Assembly (NCBI GenBank): GCA_947627335.1 | Contig: CANQVQ010000009.1 | Span: forward strand, 1-25,631 | Length of the DNA stretch: 25,631 nt | Direction of reading: 5' to 3' | From: an uncultured Clostridia bacterium | Lineage (GTDB): Bacteria > Bacillota > Clostridia > Oscillospirales > CAG-382 | Part shown: positions 7,112-13,811 of the stretch, one piece after another | Layout: each line of letters begins with the position of its first letter | Numbering within the stretch: position 1 is the first letter of the stretch | Made by a program: the position numbers and the translations under genes | The notes under the pieces: generated by a model | The model's database searches: none | The model's input: the letters and a program-made list of their open reading frames with translations, nothing else | What the model was told of the DNA's origin: nothing

Positions 7112-7553
7112 TTTCCTTTTTCCTCCGAATTTGTTTGCGCCAGAACCGGCGCACGCCGAATCCCGCTTTTGCCCTGCGGCGGAAGCGAAGCGATTCCCGC
7201 TTCGTATACTGCCGCGCCTTCCACCGTCGGCACGGGGGAAGAAGCGCCCGGTACAGTTTGGACATCGCCCTGCGGAACAGGGCGCCGACCGTGCAATACC
7301 ACAAAAGGAACCCCAGAACGGCGCCCGCGAACGCGTACAGCCGCATCTGCCCATAGGACAAATTGAAGAACAGCAGCGCCATCGCCGCCGAACAGCAAAG
7401 GCAGAACAGCAGGTCCTCCAGAAAGATCAGCCACGCGGCGCGACGGTGCAGCCGGTGTAGAAACCGAAAGAACTCATAGAGGATCCCCAAAGCGACCCCG
7501 GTCAGGACAGACCAGCCGGCGAGCAGGAAATGGAGCGCGTAGGAGACGCTCAT
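7095..7553 (-). CDS. yabQ: Sporulation membrane protein YabQ
   Basis: 152 residues with three or four hydrophobic segments (about 5-27, 40-62, 68-92) and a strongly basic C-terminal tail. The pattern of a leading YALHFLLAGWSVLTGVALGILYEF-like helix, RRAAWLIFLEDLLFCL and RLYAFAG is that of YabQ, a membrane protein needed for spore cortex formation in Bacillus. Its start overlaps the yabP stop as ATGA, so translation is probably coupled. The yabP neighbour and divIC downstream confirm the assignment. Confidence 0.9.
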   Translation of the reverse strand: MSVSYALHFLLAGWSVLTGVALGILYEFFRFLHRLHRRAAWLIFLEDLLFCLCCSAAMALLFFNLSYGQMRLYAFAGAVLGFLLWYCTVGALFRRAMSKLYRALLPPCRRWKARQYTKRESLRFRRRAKAGFGVRRFWRKQIRRKKENATEP

Positions 7554-7822
7554 GCGCCGAAGAAGCGCCCGACGCCCTTCTTTCTCTTGGCGCCGCCGTC
7601 GAGATAAACGATCGCGTCGATCCGACCGCAGACCGTCACTTCCCCGTTCTCCAACGATAGACTGCTGACGGAGAGCGAATCCCCGCTCACCGTCAGAACA
7701 GCTTCGCCGACGGACATACTGACCGTCGATTCATCAAAATTCAGGACCTCGCTGACCGCCGTGACCTTCAGTACCGAACGGTCGTGCAAGGAAAGCTCGT
7801 GCGCACGCGGAGCGGTATTCAT
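7550..7822 (-). CDS. yabP: Sporulation protein YabP
   Basis: 90 residues of beta-rich sequence (HELSLHDRSVLKVTAVSEVL, FDESTVSM, LENGEVTVCGRIDAIVYLD) typical of YabP/YqfC sporulation proteins; YqfC is the paralogue used at the SpoIVA/spore-coat stage. Two ATGs are possible, at 7834 and 7822. AAAGGA directly abuts the first, so the second (12 nt from the SD) is more likely. A sigma-E-like promoter lies 48-77 nt upstream, after the rqcP stop. Its stop overlaps the yabQ start by 4 nt. Confidence 0.88.
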   Translation of the reverse strand: MNTAPRAHELSLHDRSVLKVTAVSEVLNFDESTVSMSVGEAVLTVSGDSLSVSSLSLENGEVTVCGRIDAIVYLDGGAKRKKGVGRFFGA

Positions 7823-7869
7823 CGGTTGGACCATTCCTTTCCGTTTTGGGGCGATGCCCCTCCGATGAT

Positions 7870-7899
7870 ACCTTATGACGCGTGTGGGCGCTTTATGAC
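7870..7899 (-). promoter_or_regulatory. Possible sigma-E (sporulation) promoter for yabP-yabQ
   Basis: On the minus strand GTCATAAA (7899-7892), a 14-nt spacer and CATAAGGT (7877-7870). This resembles the sigma-E consensus (GKMATATT, 14-15 nt, CATACAMT): six of eight positions match in the -35 and five of eight in the -10. The -35 overlaps the rqcP stop codon. Position and spacing fit, but the -10 is imperfect. Confidence 0.35.
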
Positions 7900-8135
7900 A
7901 GGATCTCGTACAGTTCCGACGCTTCCGCCTTGCCGACGTGTTCCGCCGTGGACAGGACGCGAAGACGTGTGGTCCGATTGCCGAAGGTAATCTCCAGCAC
8001 GTCCCCGACCTTGACGTCGTACGACGCCTTGGCGGGCCGCCCGTTGGCGAGCACCAGCGAACTGTCGCACGCCTCGTTCGCGACCGTCCGGCGCTTGATC
8101 ACGCGGGACACTTTGAGGAATTTGTCCAGACGCAT
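7893..8135 (-). CDS. rqcP: S4-domain ribosome-quality-control protein RqcP (YabO)
   Basis: 80 residues forming one S4 RNA-binding domain (MRLDKFLKVSRVIKRRTVANEAC, broken by the turn at residue 12; then LANGRPAKASYDVKVGD). In Firmicutes this small Hsp15-like protein binds stalled 50S subunits and works with RqcH to add alanine tails to nascent chains. The ATG at 8135 begins 18 nt after hup with a weak SD. Its place between hup and yabP matches the conserved cluster. RqcH is not in the window. Confidence 0.9.
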   Translation of the reverse strand: MRLDKFLKVSRVIKRRTVANEACDSSLVLANGRPAKASYDVKVGDVLEITFGNRTTRLRVLSTAEHVGKAEASELYEILS

Positions 8136-8153
8136 AGGCGACGAAAACGGTGA

Positions 8154-8432
8154 TTACGCCTTGTTGACGGCGTCCTTAAGCCCTTTTCCGGCGACGAAGG
8201 ACGGCAGTTTGCAGGCGTCGATCTTGATGGTCTCATTGGTTCTCGGATTGCGGCCGGTCCGCTCTGCGCGCTCGCGCACCTTGAACGTACCGAATCCGGC
8301 GATCTGCACCTTCCCGCCGGTCGCAAGCTCGTTTTCGATCGCACTGAAAACAGCGCTTACCGCGGCGTCGGCCTCCTTCTTTTTGATGCCCGCGCTCTCG
8401 GCAACGATTTCAACGAGTGTAGCTTTTGTCAT
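8154..8432 (-). CDS. hup: HU-family DNA-binding protein
   Basis: 92 residues, normal HU length. It starts MTKATLVEIVAESAGIKKKE and carries the HU/IHF signature GFGTFKVRERAERTGRNP (about residues 46-63), the beta-arm that bends DNA. The frame is open upstream to the promoter, but the ATG at 8432 has AGGAG 8 nt ahead and starts the domain. It is the first gene after a clear sigma-A promoter, so it probably has strong vegetative expression independent of mazG. Confidence 0.96.
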   Translation of the reverse strand: MTKATLVEIVAESAGIKKKEADAAVSAVFSAIENELATGGKVQIAGFGTFKVRERAERTGRNPRTNETIKIDACKLPSFVAGKGLKDAVNKA

Positions 8433-8478
8433 GACTGATTCTCCTTTGTTTGTTTTTCTTTGTAGGGATACTGACCAT

Positions 8479-8507
8479 AGTATACCATAGTTTTGTCTAT
8501 TTTGCAA
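8479..8507 (-). promoter_or_regulatory. Sigma-A promoter for hup, TTGCAA-17-TATACT
   Basis: The -35 TTGCAA is at 8507-8502 and the -10 TATACT at 8484-8479, spaced 17 nt. It lies in an AT-rich gap about 46 nt ahead of the hup start codon and directly after mazG. Confidence 0.8.
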
Positions 8508-8537
8508 TAGGATATTTCGCTTTTTTTCAAAAAATCC

Positions 8538-9386
8538 CTATTCTTTTTCTGTTTTTCGCGCTTCTTTTGGGGAAAAACCGGTCAAATCCCCCTTCGCGTT
8601 CCGCCAATAGTCGGAAAGCGTCTCCCGCGGCGTTTGCGCGACCGAACGCCCCGCCTCCGCACACTGCCGTTCGACGAGGGAAAAACGCCCGAGATATTTT
8701 TCGCACGCACGCTCCAGCGCAAGCTCCGCGTTCACGCCGGACAGACGCGCCGCGTTCACCAGCGCGAGGAACAGGTCGCCGAATTCCTCCTCGACGTCCG
8801 CACGGTTCTCCGTCTCCAGAGCCTGCTTCACTTCGCCCAGTTCCTCGTCCACTTTCCGCATCGCTTCCGGCACGTCCGCGCAGTCGAACCCGAGCTTGCG
8901 GGATTTCGCCCCGAGCTTGTCCGCCCGCATCAGCGCCGGCAGGGTGCGCGGAATGGCACGCAGTGCGTCCGTCGCGCTTTCGCGCTCGTGCGTGCGGTCC
9001 TTGATGGCTTCCCAGTCCCGCAAGGCGCTCCCGTCCGGGGCGGTCACCCGTTCGCCGAAAACGTGCGGGTGGCGCAGGACCATCTTGCGGCTGACCTCGT
9101 CGCAGACGTCCGCAAAATCGAACTTCCCGTCCTCCTCGGCGATGCGGGCGTGGAAAACCACCTGGAACAGCACGTCCCCGAGTTCCTCCCGCAGTCCCGC
9201 GTCGTCGGCGCGATCGATGGCGTCGGCGGCTTCGTAGACTTCTTCGATGAAGTTCTGCCGGATGCTTTCGTGGGTCTGCACCCGGTCCCACGGACAGCCG
9301 TCCGGCGAACGGAGCAATTCGACGATCCTCCGCAGGTCGTCCAGCGTATAGCGCGACTTCCCGCGCATCTCCTCAAACGGATTCAT
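8538..9386 (-). CDS. mazG: Nucleoside triphosphate pyrophosphohydrolase MazG
   Basis: 282 residues with two MazG modules. The first has CPWDRVQTHESIR (about 31-43), EEVYEAADAI and EELGDVLFQVVFHA. The second has DEELGEVKQAL and EEFGDLFLALVNAARL. The ExxE/ExxD Mg-binding helices are intact. It hydrolyses non-canonical or excess NTPs to NMP and PPi. The ATG at 9386 overlaps the end of the flippase gene by 14 nt. The flippase-mazG-hup-rqcP-yabPQ-divIC order is the usual clostridial arrangement and mirrors yabM-yabN-yabO-yabP-yabQ-divIC in Bacillus. Confidence 0.95.
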   Translation of the reverse strand: MNPFEEMRGKSRYTLDDLRRIVELLRSPDGCPWDRVQTHESIRQNFIEEVYEAADAIDRADDAGLREELGDVLFQVVFHARIAEEDGKFDFADVCDEVSRKMVLRHPHVFGERVTAPDGSALRDWEAIKDRTHERESATDALRAIPRTLPALMRADKLGAKSRKLGFDCADVPEAMRKVDEELGEVKQALETENRADVEEEFGDLFLALVNAARLSGVNAELALERACEKYLGRFSLVERQCAEAGRSVAQTPRETLSDYWRNAKGDLTGFSPKEARKTEKE

Positions 9387-11034
9387 GCAGCCACCCCTTT
9401 CGGATCAGAAATGCGGCGATCTTCCCGCCGAACGGAAGCAGACGAACCTCGTCGGCGGTGATCCCGCGAAAAGCGAGCATGGTCACGACGTACACCCCGA
9501 CCGTCACGATCCCGCAGACGAGCAGGACCGCGAGCGCCGTCCCGCGTCCGCCGTCGGGCAGCAGATAGGTCATACCGCTGTAGACCCCGAAGGTGGCAAG
9601 CCCGGTCAGCAGTGCGCAGAGCGCCGGGCGGAAGAACAGCCTGACCGGGGAAAGCGACGCGGTCGTATGCCGCCGCAGGAAGAACAGGTTGAGCGACGAC
9701 GCGATCAGGTAGCAGCAGACTGAGCTGAACGGTGCGCCGTAGATCCCGAACGGACCGGACACACCGAAGTATTCGAGGATCGCCATGACCACCACACCGA
9801 TCCCGACGGAGATCATCGGCAGCCAGATCTTCCCGACCGCCTGCAGCAATGCGTTGGTCGTCGAAACCACCGCCATGAAGATGATCCCGACCGCGAGGAT
9901 CCGCAGGGAGCCGGAGGACACCTGCATCGCGTCGATCCGCTCGTATCCCGCAAGCGGCGCACGGTAGAGCAGCGAAAGGCAGGCGGGCGCCGTCGCGAGC
10001 AGGAACGCTGCGCTCGGCAGACCGATGATCGCGCTGATGCGGACGGACTGCACGACGTGGCGGTTTGCCCCGGCGGTGTCCCGCACCGAAAGCGCCGCGG
10101 AGACCGCGGGCAGGATGCTGATGGCGATCGGATAGATCAGCGTCGAAGGCAGCAGGTCCGCGATGGCGGTGGAATAGGAGGTGTAGGCGGTATACAGGTC
10201 CTCGGCGACCTCCTCCGCGCTCCCGCCGAGCATCAGACAGCGCTTGATAAGCACGGTGTCGATAAAGTTGGAAAGATAGAGCGCCGACGACGTGATCGTC
10301 GCGGGCAGGGCGATAAGAAGGATGCGTTTCGTCAGCGCCGGTATCGGATCGGTGCCGGGGTCCGTCCCGATCGGACGGCGCTTATGCGTGACGGCGCGGT
10401 AGACGAACAGCATTCCCATTTCGACGAGCATACCGACCGTGATGCCGCTGACCGCGCAGGCGGCCTGCACCGCGCTCGAATAGCCCATGTGCCGCGCCCA
10501 AAAGGTCGCGCCGAGTCCGAGCCCCATCTTAAAGACCGCTTCGATCAGCTGCCCGATGGCGGTCGGATACATATTGTGCAAGCCCTGATAGCACCCGCGA
10601 AACGCCGAACAGACGCAGACGAACAGCAGTGTCGGCGCGATGATGTAGGCGGCAAGCACGCTGTCCTGATGTTCCGTGACGCGGAAGAACCACGAGGCGG
10701 CGAGCATCATGACGGCGGTCGCGAGGACGCCGACGACGGTGAACGCCGTCAATGCGACCCGGAACGTGCGCTGCACTTCCCGCTGCCGTCCCCGCCTGTC
10801 CGAAGCGGCGATCAGGCGGCTGATGGCGACCGGAAGCCCGCTGGTCGAAACCATGTACAGCATCGCGTACAGCGAATAGGCGGCGCTGAAAATGCCCATG
10901 CCGCCGCCGAGGATATGCGCGAGCGGGATCTTGAACAGCACCCCGATGATCTTGACGACGAAGCTGGAGATCGAAATGACGCCCGCCTCGACCAGAAAGC
11001 TCTTATTCTGTTGTTTCTGCTGCGTATTTCCCAT
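9373..11034 (-). CDS. SpoVB/YabM-type MOP-superfamily flippase
   Basis: 553 residues and hydrophobic throughout, with about 14 predicted membrane helices, the size and layout of the MATE-like/Wzx/MurJ (MOP) superfamily. Family landmarks are the N-terminal SSFVVKIIGVLFKIPLAHIL and GIFSAAYSLYAMLYMVSTSG, the GLPVAISRLIA block, and AFRGCYQGLHNMYPTAIGQ. These resemble SpoVB and YabM, which are implicated in lipid-linked precursor export for cell wall or spore cortex. The position just before mazG matches yabM in Bacillus. The ATG at 11034 lies 3 nt after the upstream stop. Which lipid-linked substrate it moves cannot be told from the sequence. Confidence 0.88.
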   Translation of the reverse strand: MGNTQQKQQNKSFLVEAGVISISSFVVKIIGVLFKIPLAHILGGGMGIFSAAYSLYAMLYMVSTSGLPVAISRLIAASDRRGRQREVQRTFRVALTAFTVVGVLATAVMMLAASWFFRVTEHQDSVLAAYIIAPTLLFVCVCSAFRGCYQGLHNMYPTAIGQLIEAVFKMGLGLGATFWARHMGYSSAVQAACAVSGITVGMLVEMGMLFVYRAVTHKRRPIGTDPGTDPIPALTKRILLIALPATITSSALYLSNFIDTVLIKRCLMLGGSAEEVAEDLYTAYTSYSTAIADLLPSTLIYPIAISILPAVSAALSVRDTAGANRHVVQSVRISAIIGLPSAAFLLATAPACLSLLYRAPLAGYERIDAMQVSSGSLRILAVGIIFMAVVSTTNALLQAVGKIWLPMISVGIGVVVMAILEYFGVSGPFGIYGAPFSSVCCYLIASSLNLFFLRRHTTASLSPVRLFFRPALCALLTGLATFGVYSGMTYLLPDGGRGTALAVLLVCGIVTVGVYVVTMLAFRGITADEVRLLPFGGKIAAFLIRKGWLHESV

Positions 11035-11037
11035 GTT

Positions 11038-11868
11038 TCAGATGAATTCCCGCAAAAGCGAATCCTCCGGCACGACCTCGTCCGGCAAAAGCGGGACGTC
11101 CGAAAGCATCGAAATGAGCGCTTTCGCCTGCGGTGCGTGCGGATCCTCCGGGGGAAGTCCTTTCAGCACGGCGACGGCGTCGTCCGCCAGAATGCCGCGC
11201 TCGTATTCAAAATAGGTGTTGATCGAACGATCCGCGAGGGTCGCGAACGGCTCGATGTTCCGCTTCTCCGCCGCACGGACCGTCTCCCAATTCGCGAACG
11301 TCTCCGCCGCGTCCGACGCACGGTGACGGGAATCCCGCACGAGCCGCCGCAGGAAACGGCAGTCCTGCCCGTCGTCGGATTCGGCGTAAAGGTAGATGCG
11401 GTAGAGGCATTCCCGCGGGATCTCCGGCGGAAGGATGCGCGGATTGAGCGCGTGCAGACCCTCGACGAGCGTCACACCGTCCGGCGACGGGCGCAGGACC
11501 CGATAGGAATCCGTCCGTCGGCGGACCTTGAAATCGAAAAACGGGATCGGCGCGTCCTCCCCCGCCGCGATGCGCTGCATCGTGTCCTGCAGGAGGTCCA
11601 AACGCAGGCTGTCAAGCCCCTCGGTGTCCTGCATCCCGTTCGGCAGGTAGATCGCGTTTTCCGGGTTGCGGTAGTAATCGTCGAGGGAAACGGTATCCAC
11701 CGGGCGTCCGAGCGCACAAATCCGCCTGGCGAGCTTGGCGGTCGTCGTGGTCTTGCCGGAGCAGGAGCCGCCCGCGACCAGCACCAGTTTCAGCCGTCGG
11801 TCCGCGCTTATCGCCTCCGCGCAGTCGCGCAGCAGGGACTCGTACAGTTCCTCGTTCAAACGGTTCAC
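11038..11868 (-). CDS. Uridine kinase-like nucleoside kinase (PRK/UK P-loop family)
   Basis: 276 residues. The Walker A motif GGSCSGKT is at residues 33-40, followed by the DDYYRNPENAIYLPNG block and a FDF motif in the lid/substrate region, and LVEGLHALNP. This matches the uridine kinase/phosphoribulokinase superfamily, especially the clostridial form that is often fused behind a ThrRS-like TGS/editing domain. That N-terminal domain is absent here. Start and stop overlap neighbouring genes (ATGA with hemZ), so it is co-translated with hemZ and the flippase. Uridine or cytidine is the likely substrate, but no residue proves this. Confidence 0.82.
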   Translation of the reverse strand: MNRLNEELYESLLRDCAEAISADRRLKLVLVAGGSCSGKTTTTAKLARRICALGRPVDTVSLDDYYRNPENAIYLPNGMQDTEGLDSLRLDLLQDTMQRIAAGEDAPIPFFDFKVRRRTDSYRVLRPSPDGVTLVEGLHALNPRILPPEIPRECLYRIYLYAESDDGQDCRFLRRLVRDSRHRASDAAETFANWETVRAAEKRNIEPFATLADRSINTYFEYERGILADDAVAVLKGLPPEDPHAPQAKALISMLSDVPLLPDEVVPEDSLLREFI

Positions 11869-13364
11869 CCTTTCTTTTCTTGCAAAGACGCGAAGAAACG
11901 GCGGATCTCCGGTTCGCGGATCCCGTCGGACGCGTCCAGATACTCATACGGATACTTCGGGAAAGCGATCCGACAGATCTCGTTCCGATCTGGGGAGACC
12001 AGCTTCGTGATCGCACCGGCGCCGCAGGCAAAGACCGTCGTATACTCCTCCATCATCAGCACGTTATACAGGTTTTCGGTGCCTTTTTTGGCGTAACCGA
12101 CGTTTTCGGCGTTCCCGACGATGTTCTTTTGACGGTACAGGTAATACGGGAACCACCCGCCGTCGCCGAGCGTCTGCCGCGCATACGCGACGCAGGAGCG
12201 TGCGAGCGCACCGGCGGGATCGTACACGCCGTCCGCCGAAAACCGCAGCGGGGACGCCTTTTTGACGCTCAGCGTATGCACCGTGATGTTCTCAAACCCG
12301 ATGCGCATGACGTCCGAAAGGCTCTTTTCAAAGGTTTCCCGCGTGTCGCCGGGCAATCCCGCGATCAGGTCGGCGTTGACGACGTCGAACCCCTCCCGCA
12401 TGGCGAGCTCGGACGCGGAGAAAAACGCGTCCACACTGTGCTGCCGCCCGATACGGCGAAGCACCTCCGGGTCGGTCGTCTGCGGATTGACGCTGACGCG
12501 GCGCACGCCGCTCGCTTTCAGGATATGCAGTTTCTCCGCCGTGATCGTGTCCGGGCGACCCGCTTCAAAGGAAAATTCGCGAACGTCCCCGCCCGGCAGT
12601 TCCCGTTCGAGCAGGGAAAGCAATTCCCGCAGCTGCGCTTCGGACAGGATCGACGGCGTTCCGCCGCCGATATACACGGACGTCAGCCGCATTCCCAGTT
12701 CGCGAATGACCCGACAGGTTTCCCGCACGTCGGCGTGCAGCCGTTCGAGGTAGGCGAGCAGCAGGCTGAGCAGACGGGGCGTCGCGCAGGAGACGAAGGA
12801 GCAGTAGGCGCACCGGGTCGGGCAGAACGGGATCGAGAGGTAGAGCGCACAGTCGCCGGGGCGGGTGTCCCGCAGCATATCGATCTCGGTCCGCGCCGTC
12901 TCCACGGCGAGAGAAGCCTTCTGCGGCAGGACGTCGTAGTCCTCGGTAAACAGTTTCCCCACCGTTTCGGGGGAATAACCGCGATCCAGATAATATTTTG
13001 CCCGTTTGACCGGACGCAGACCGAGCAGATACCCCCACGGCAGAGCAAACCCGAACAGCTTCCGCCCAGCCTCCAGATACGCCTTTCCGAGCGCGAGGGA
13101 CGCGAAGTCAGACGCGGTCATCTCGACATACGGGCGGTATCCCGCCGTCGAGAAGCAGCCGACCTCCGTCCGTCCGCCCGCGGACAGTTCCGTCCGGCAG
13201 AAAAAGCCGTCCGCCCGCTCCTCGAGCAGAAAGCGGGCGGCCGGAGCGCCATCCGTTTCTTCGCCGTCCTCCCGGAACTTTTCCCCGGGGAAATACAGCA
13301 TACAGAGCGTGCGGAAATAGAAATCGTTGAGATAGGGGGTCTTATTGTCAATGACGACCTTCAT
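11865..13364 (-). CDS. hemZ: HemZ-type radical SAM coproporphyrinogen III oxidase-like protein
   Basis: 499 residues. The radical-SAM cluster motif C181-PTR-C185-AY-C188 and a YIGGGTPSIL block mark an anaerobic coproporphyrinogen dehydrogenase-like (HemN family) enzyme. The extra ~170-residue N-terminal domain (DFYFRTLCMLYFPGEKF and GYLLGLRPVKRAKYYLDRGY) is characteristic of HemZ. It is expected to use SAM, either in porphyrin metabolism or with an unproven role where haem genes are lacking. The ATG at 13364 overlaps the dtd stop (ATGA). Because dtd has lost its frame, the frame is open from the dtd start to the hemZ end, which falsely suggests one 647-residue protein. Confidence 0.93.
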   Translation of the reverse strand: MKVVIDNKTPYLNDFYFRTLCMLYFPGEKFREDGEETDGAPAARFLLEERADGFFCRTELSAGGRTEVGCFSTAGYRPYVEMTASDFASLALGKAYLEAGRKLFGFALPWGYLLGLRPVKRAKYYLDRGYSPETVGKLFTEDYDVLPQKASLAVETARTEIDMLRDTRPGDCALYLSIPFCPTRCAYCSFVSCATPRLLSLLLAYLERLHADVRETCRVIRELGMRLTSVYIGGGTPSILSEAQLRELLSLLERELPGGDVREFSFEAGRPDTITAEKLHILKASGVRRVSVNPQTTDPEVLRRIGRQHSVDAFFSASELAMREGFDVVNADLIAGLPGDTRETFEKSLSDVMRIGFENITVHTLSVKKASPLRFSADGVYDPAGALARSCVAYARQTLGDGGWFPYYLYRQKNIVGNAENVGYAKKGTENLYNVLMMEEYTTVFACGAGAITKLVSPDRNEICRIAFPKYPYEYLDASDGIREPEIRRFFASLQEKKG

Positions 13365-13808
13365 GCGTTTCGCTCCTGGTTTCGCAGTTCGACGGTATCG
13401 ATGACCAGATTGACCGGTCCGTCCAGCACCGCGTCGATTCGCATATCTGCCCCAAAGACCCCACGCTTGACCGGCAAAACCTCGCCGACCGCGTCGCAGA
13501 ACGCGTCGTACATCGGTTTCGCCTTTTCCGGGCGGGCGGCGGAATCCCCGCCGGACCCGTCCGAGCAGGGTGAAATTGGAGATGATCATCGCTTCCCCGC
13601 CCACGTCGGACGCGGAAAGCGCCATCTTTCCGGCTTGGTTTTCAAAGATGCGAAGCCCCGCGAGCTTCGCGCTCCCCCGACGCAGGTCGTCGTCCGTATC
13701 CGCCTCGTCGACGCCGACGAACGCGAGCAGACCCGGACCGATCTGCGAGATCAGCTTCCCCTCCACGGTACAGGAGGCGCTTTTTACACGCTGGACCACA
13801 AGTTTCAT
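13361..13808 (-). pseudogene. dtd: D-aminoacyl-tRNA deacylase (Dtd), frameshifted with a small deletion
   Basis: The first ~82 codons (MKLVVQRVKSASCTVEGKL to ISNFTLLG) match Dtd, which removes D-amino acids from mischarged tRNA. Near 13541-13560 the homology jumps to the +1 frame and continues as AARPEKAKPMYDAFCDAV, VFGADMRIDAVLDGPVNLVID, ending at TGA 13361. About 17 nt are missing compared with the family, which removes the conserved xRPSF block and shifts the frame. The two active-site motifs are also off-consensus: SQ-x-x-L reads SNFTL, and the GPVT motif reads GPVN. This looks like a decaying gene, although a sequence error could explain the frameshift alone. The gene lies 3 nt after relA. 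Confidence 0.75.
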
Positions 13809-13811
13809 GCT

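Noticed and set aside
7850..7862. GGGGC-ATC-GCCCC hairpin ahead of yabP as a terminator
   Set aside because: The 5-bp stem is followed by AAAAC, not by a T run, on the minus strand.
11865..13808. A single 647-residue Dtd-HemZ fusion protein
   Set aside because: The apparent fusion results from the dtd frameshift. Dtd homology resumes in another frame up to its own stop overlapping the hemZ ATG at 13364, and the linker residues match neither family.
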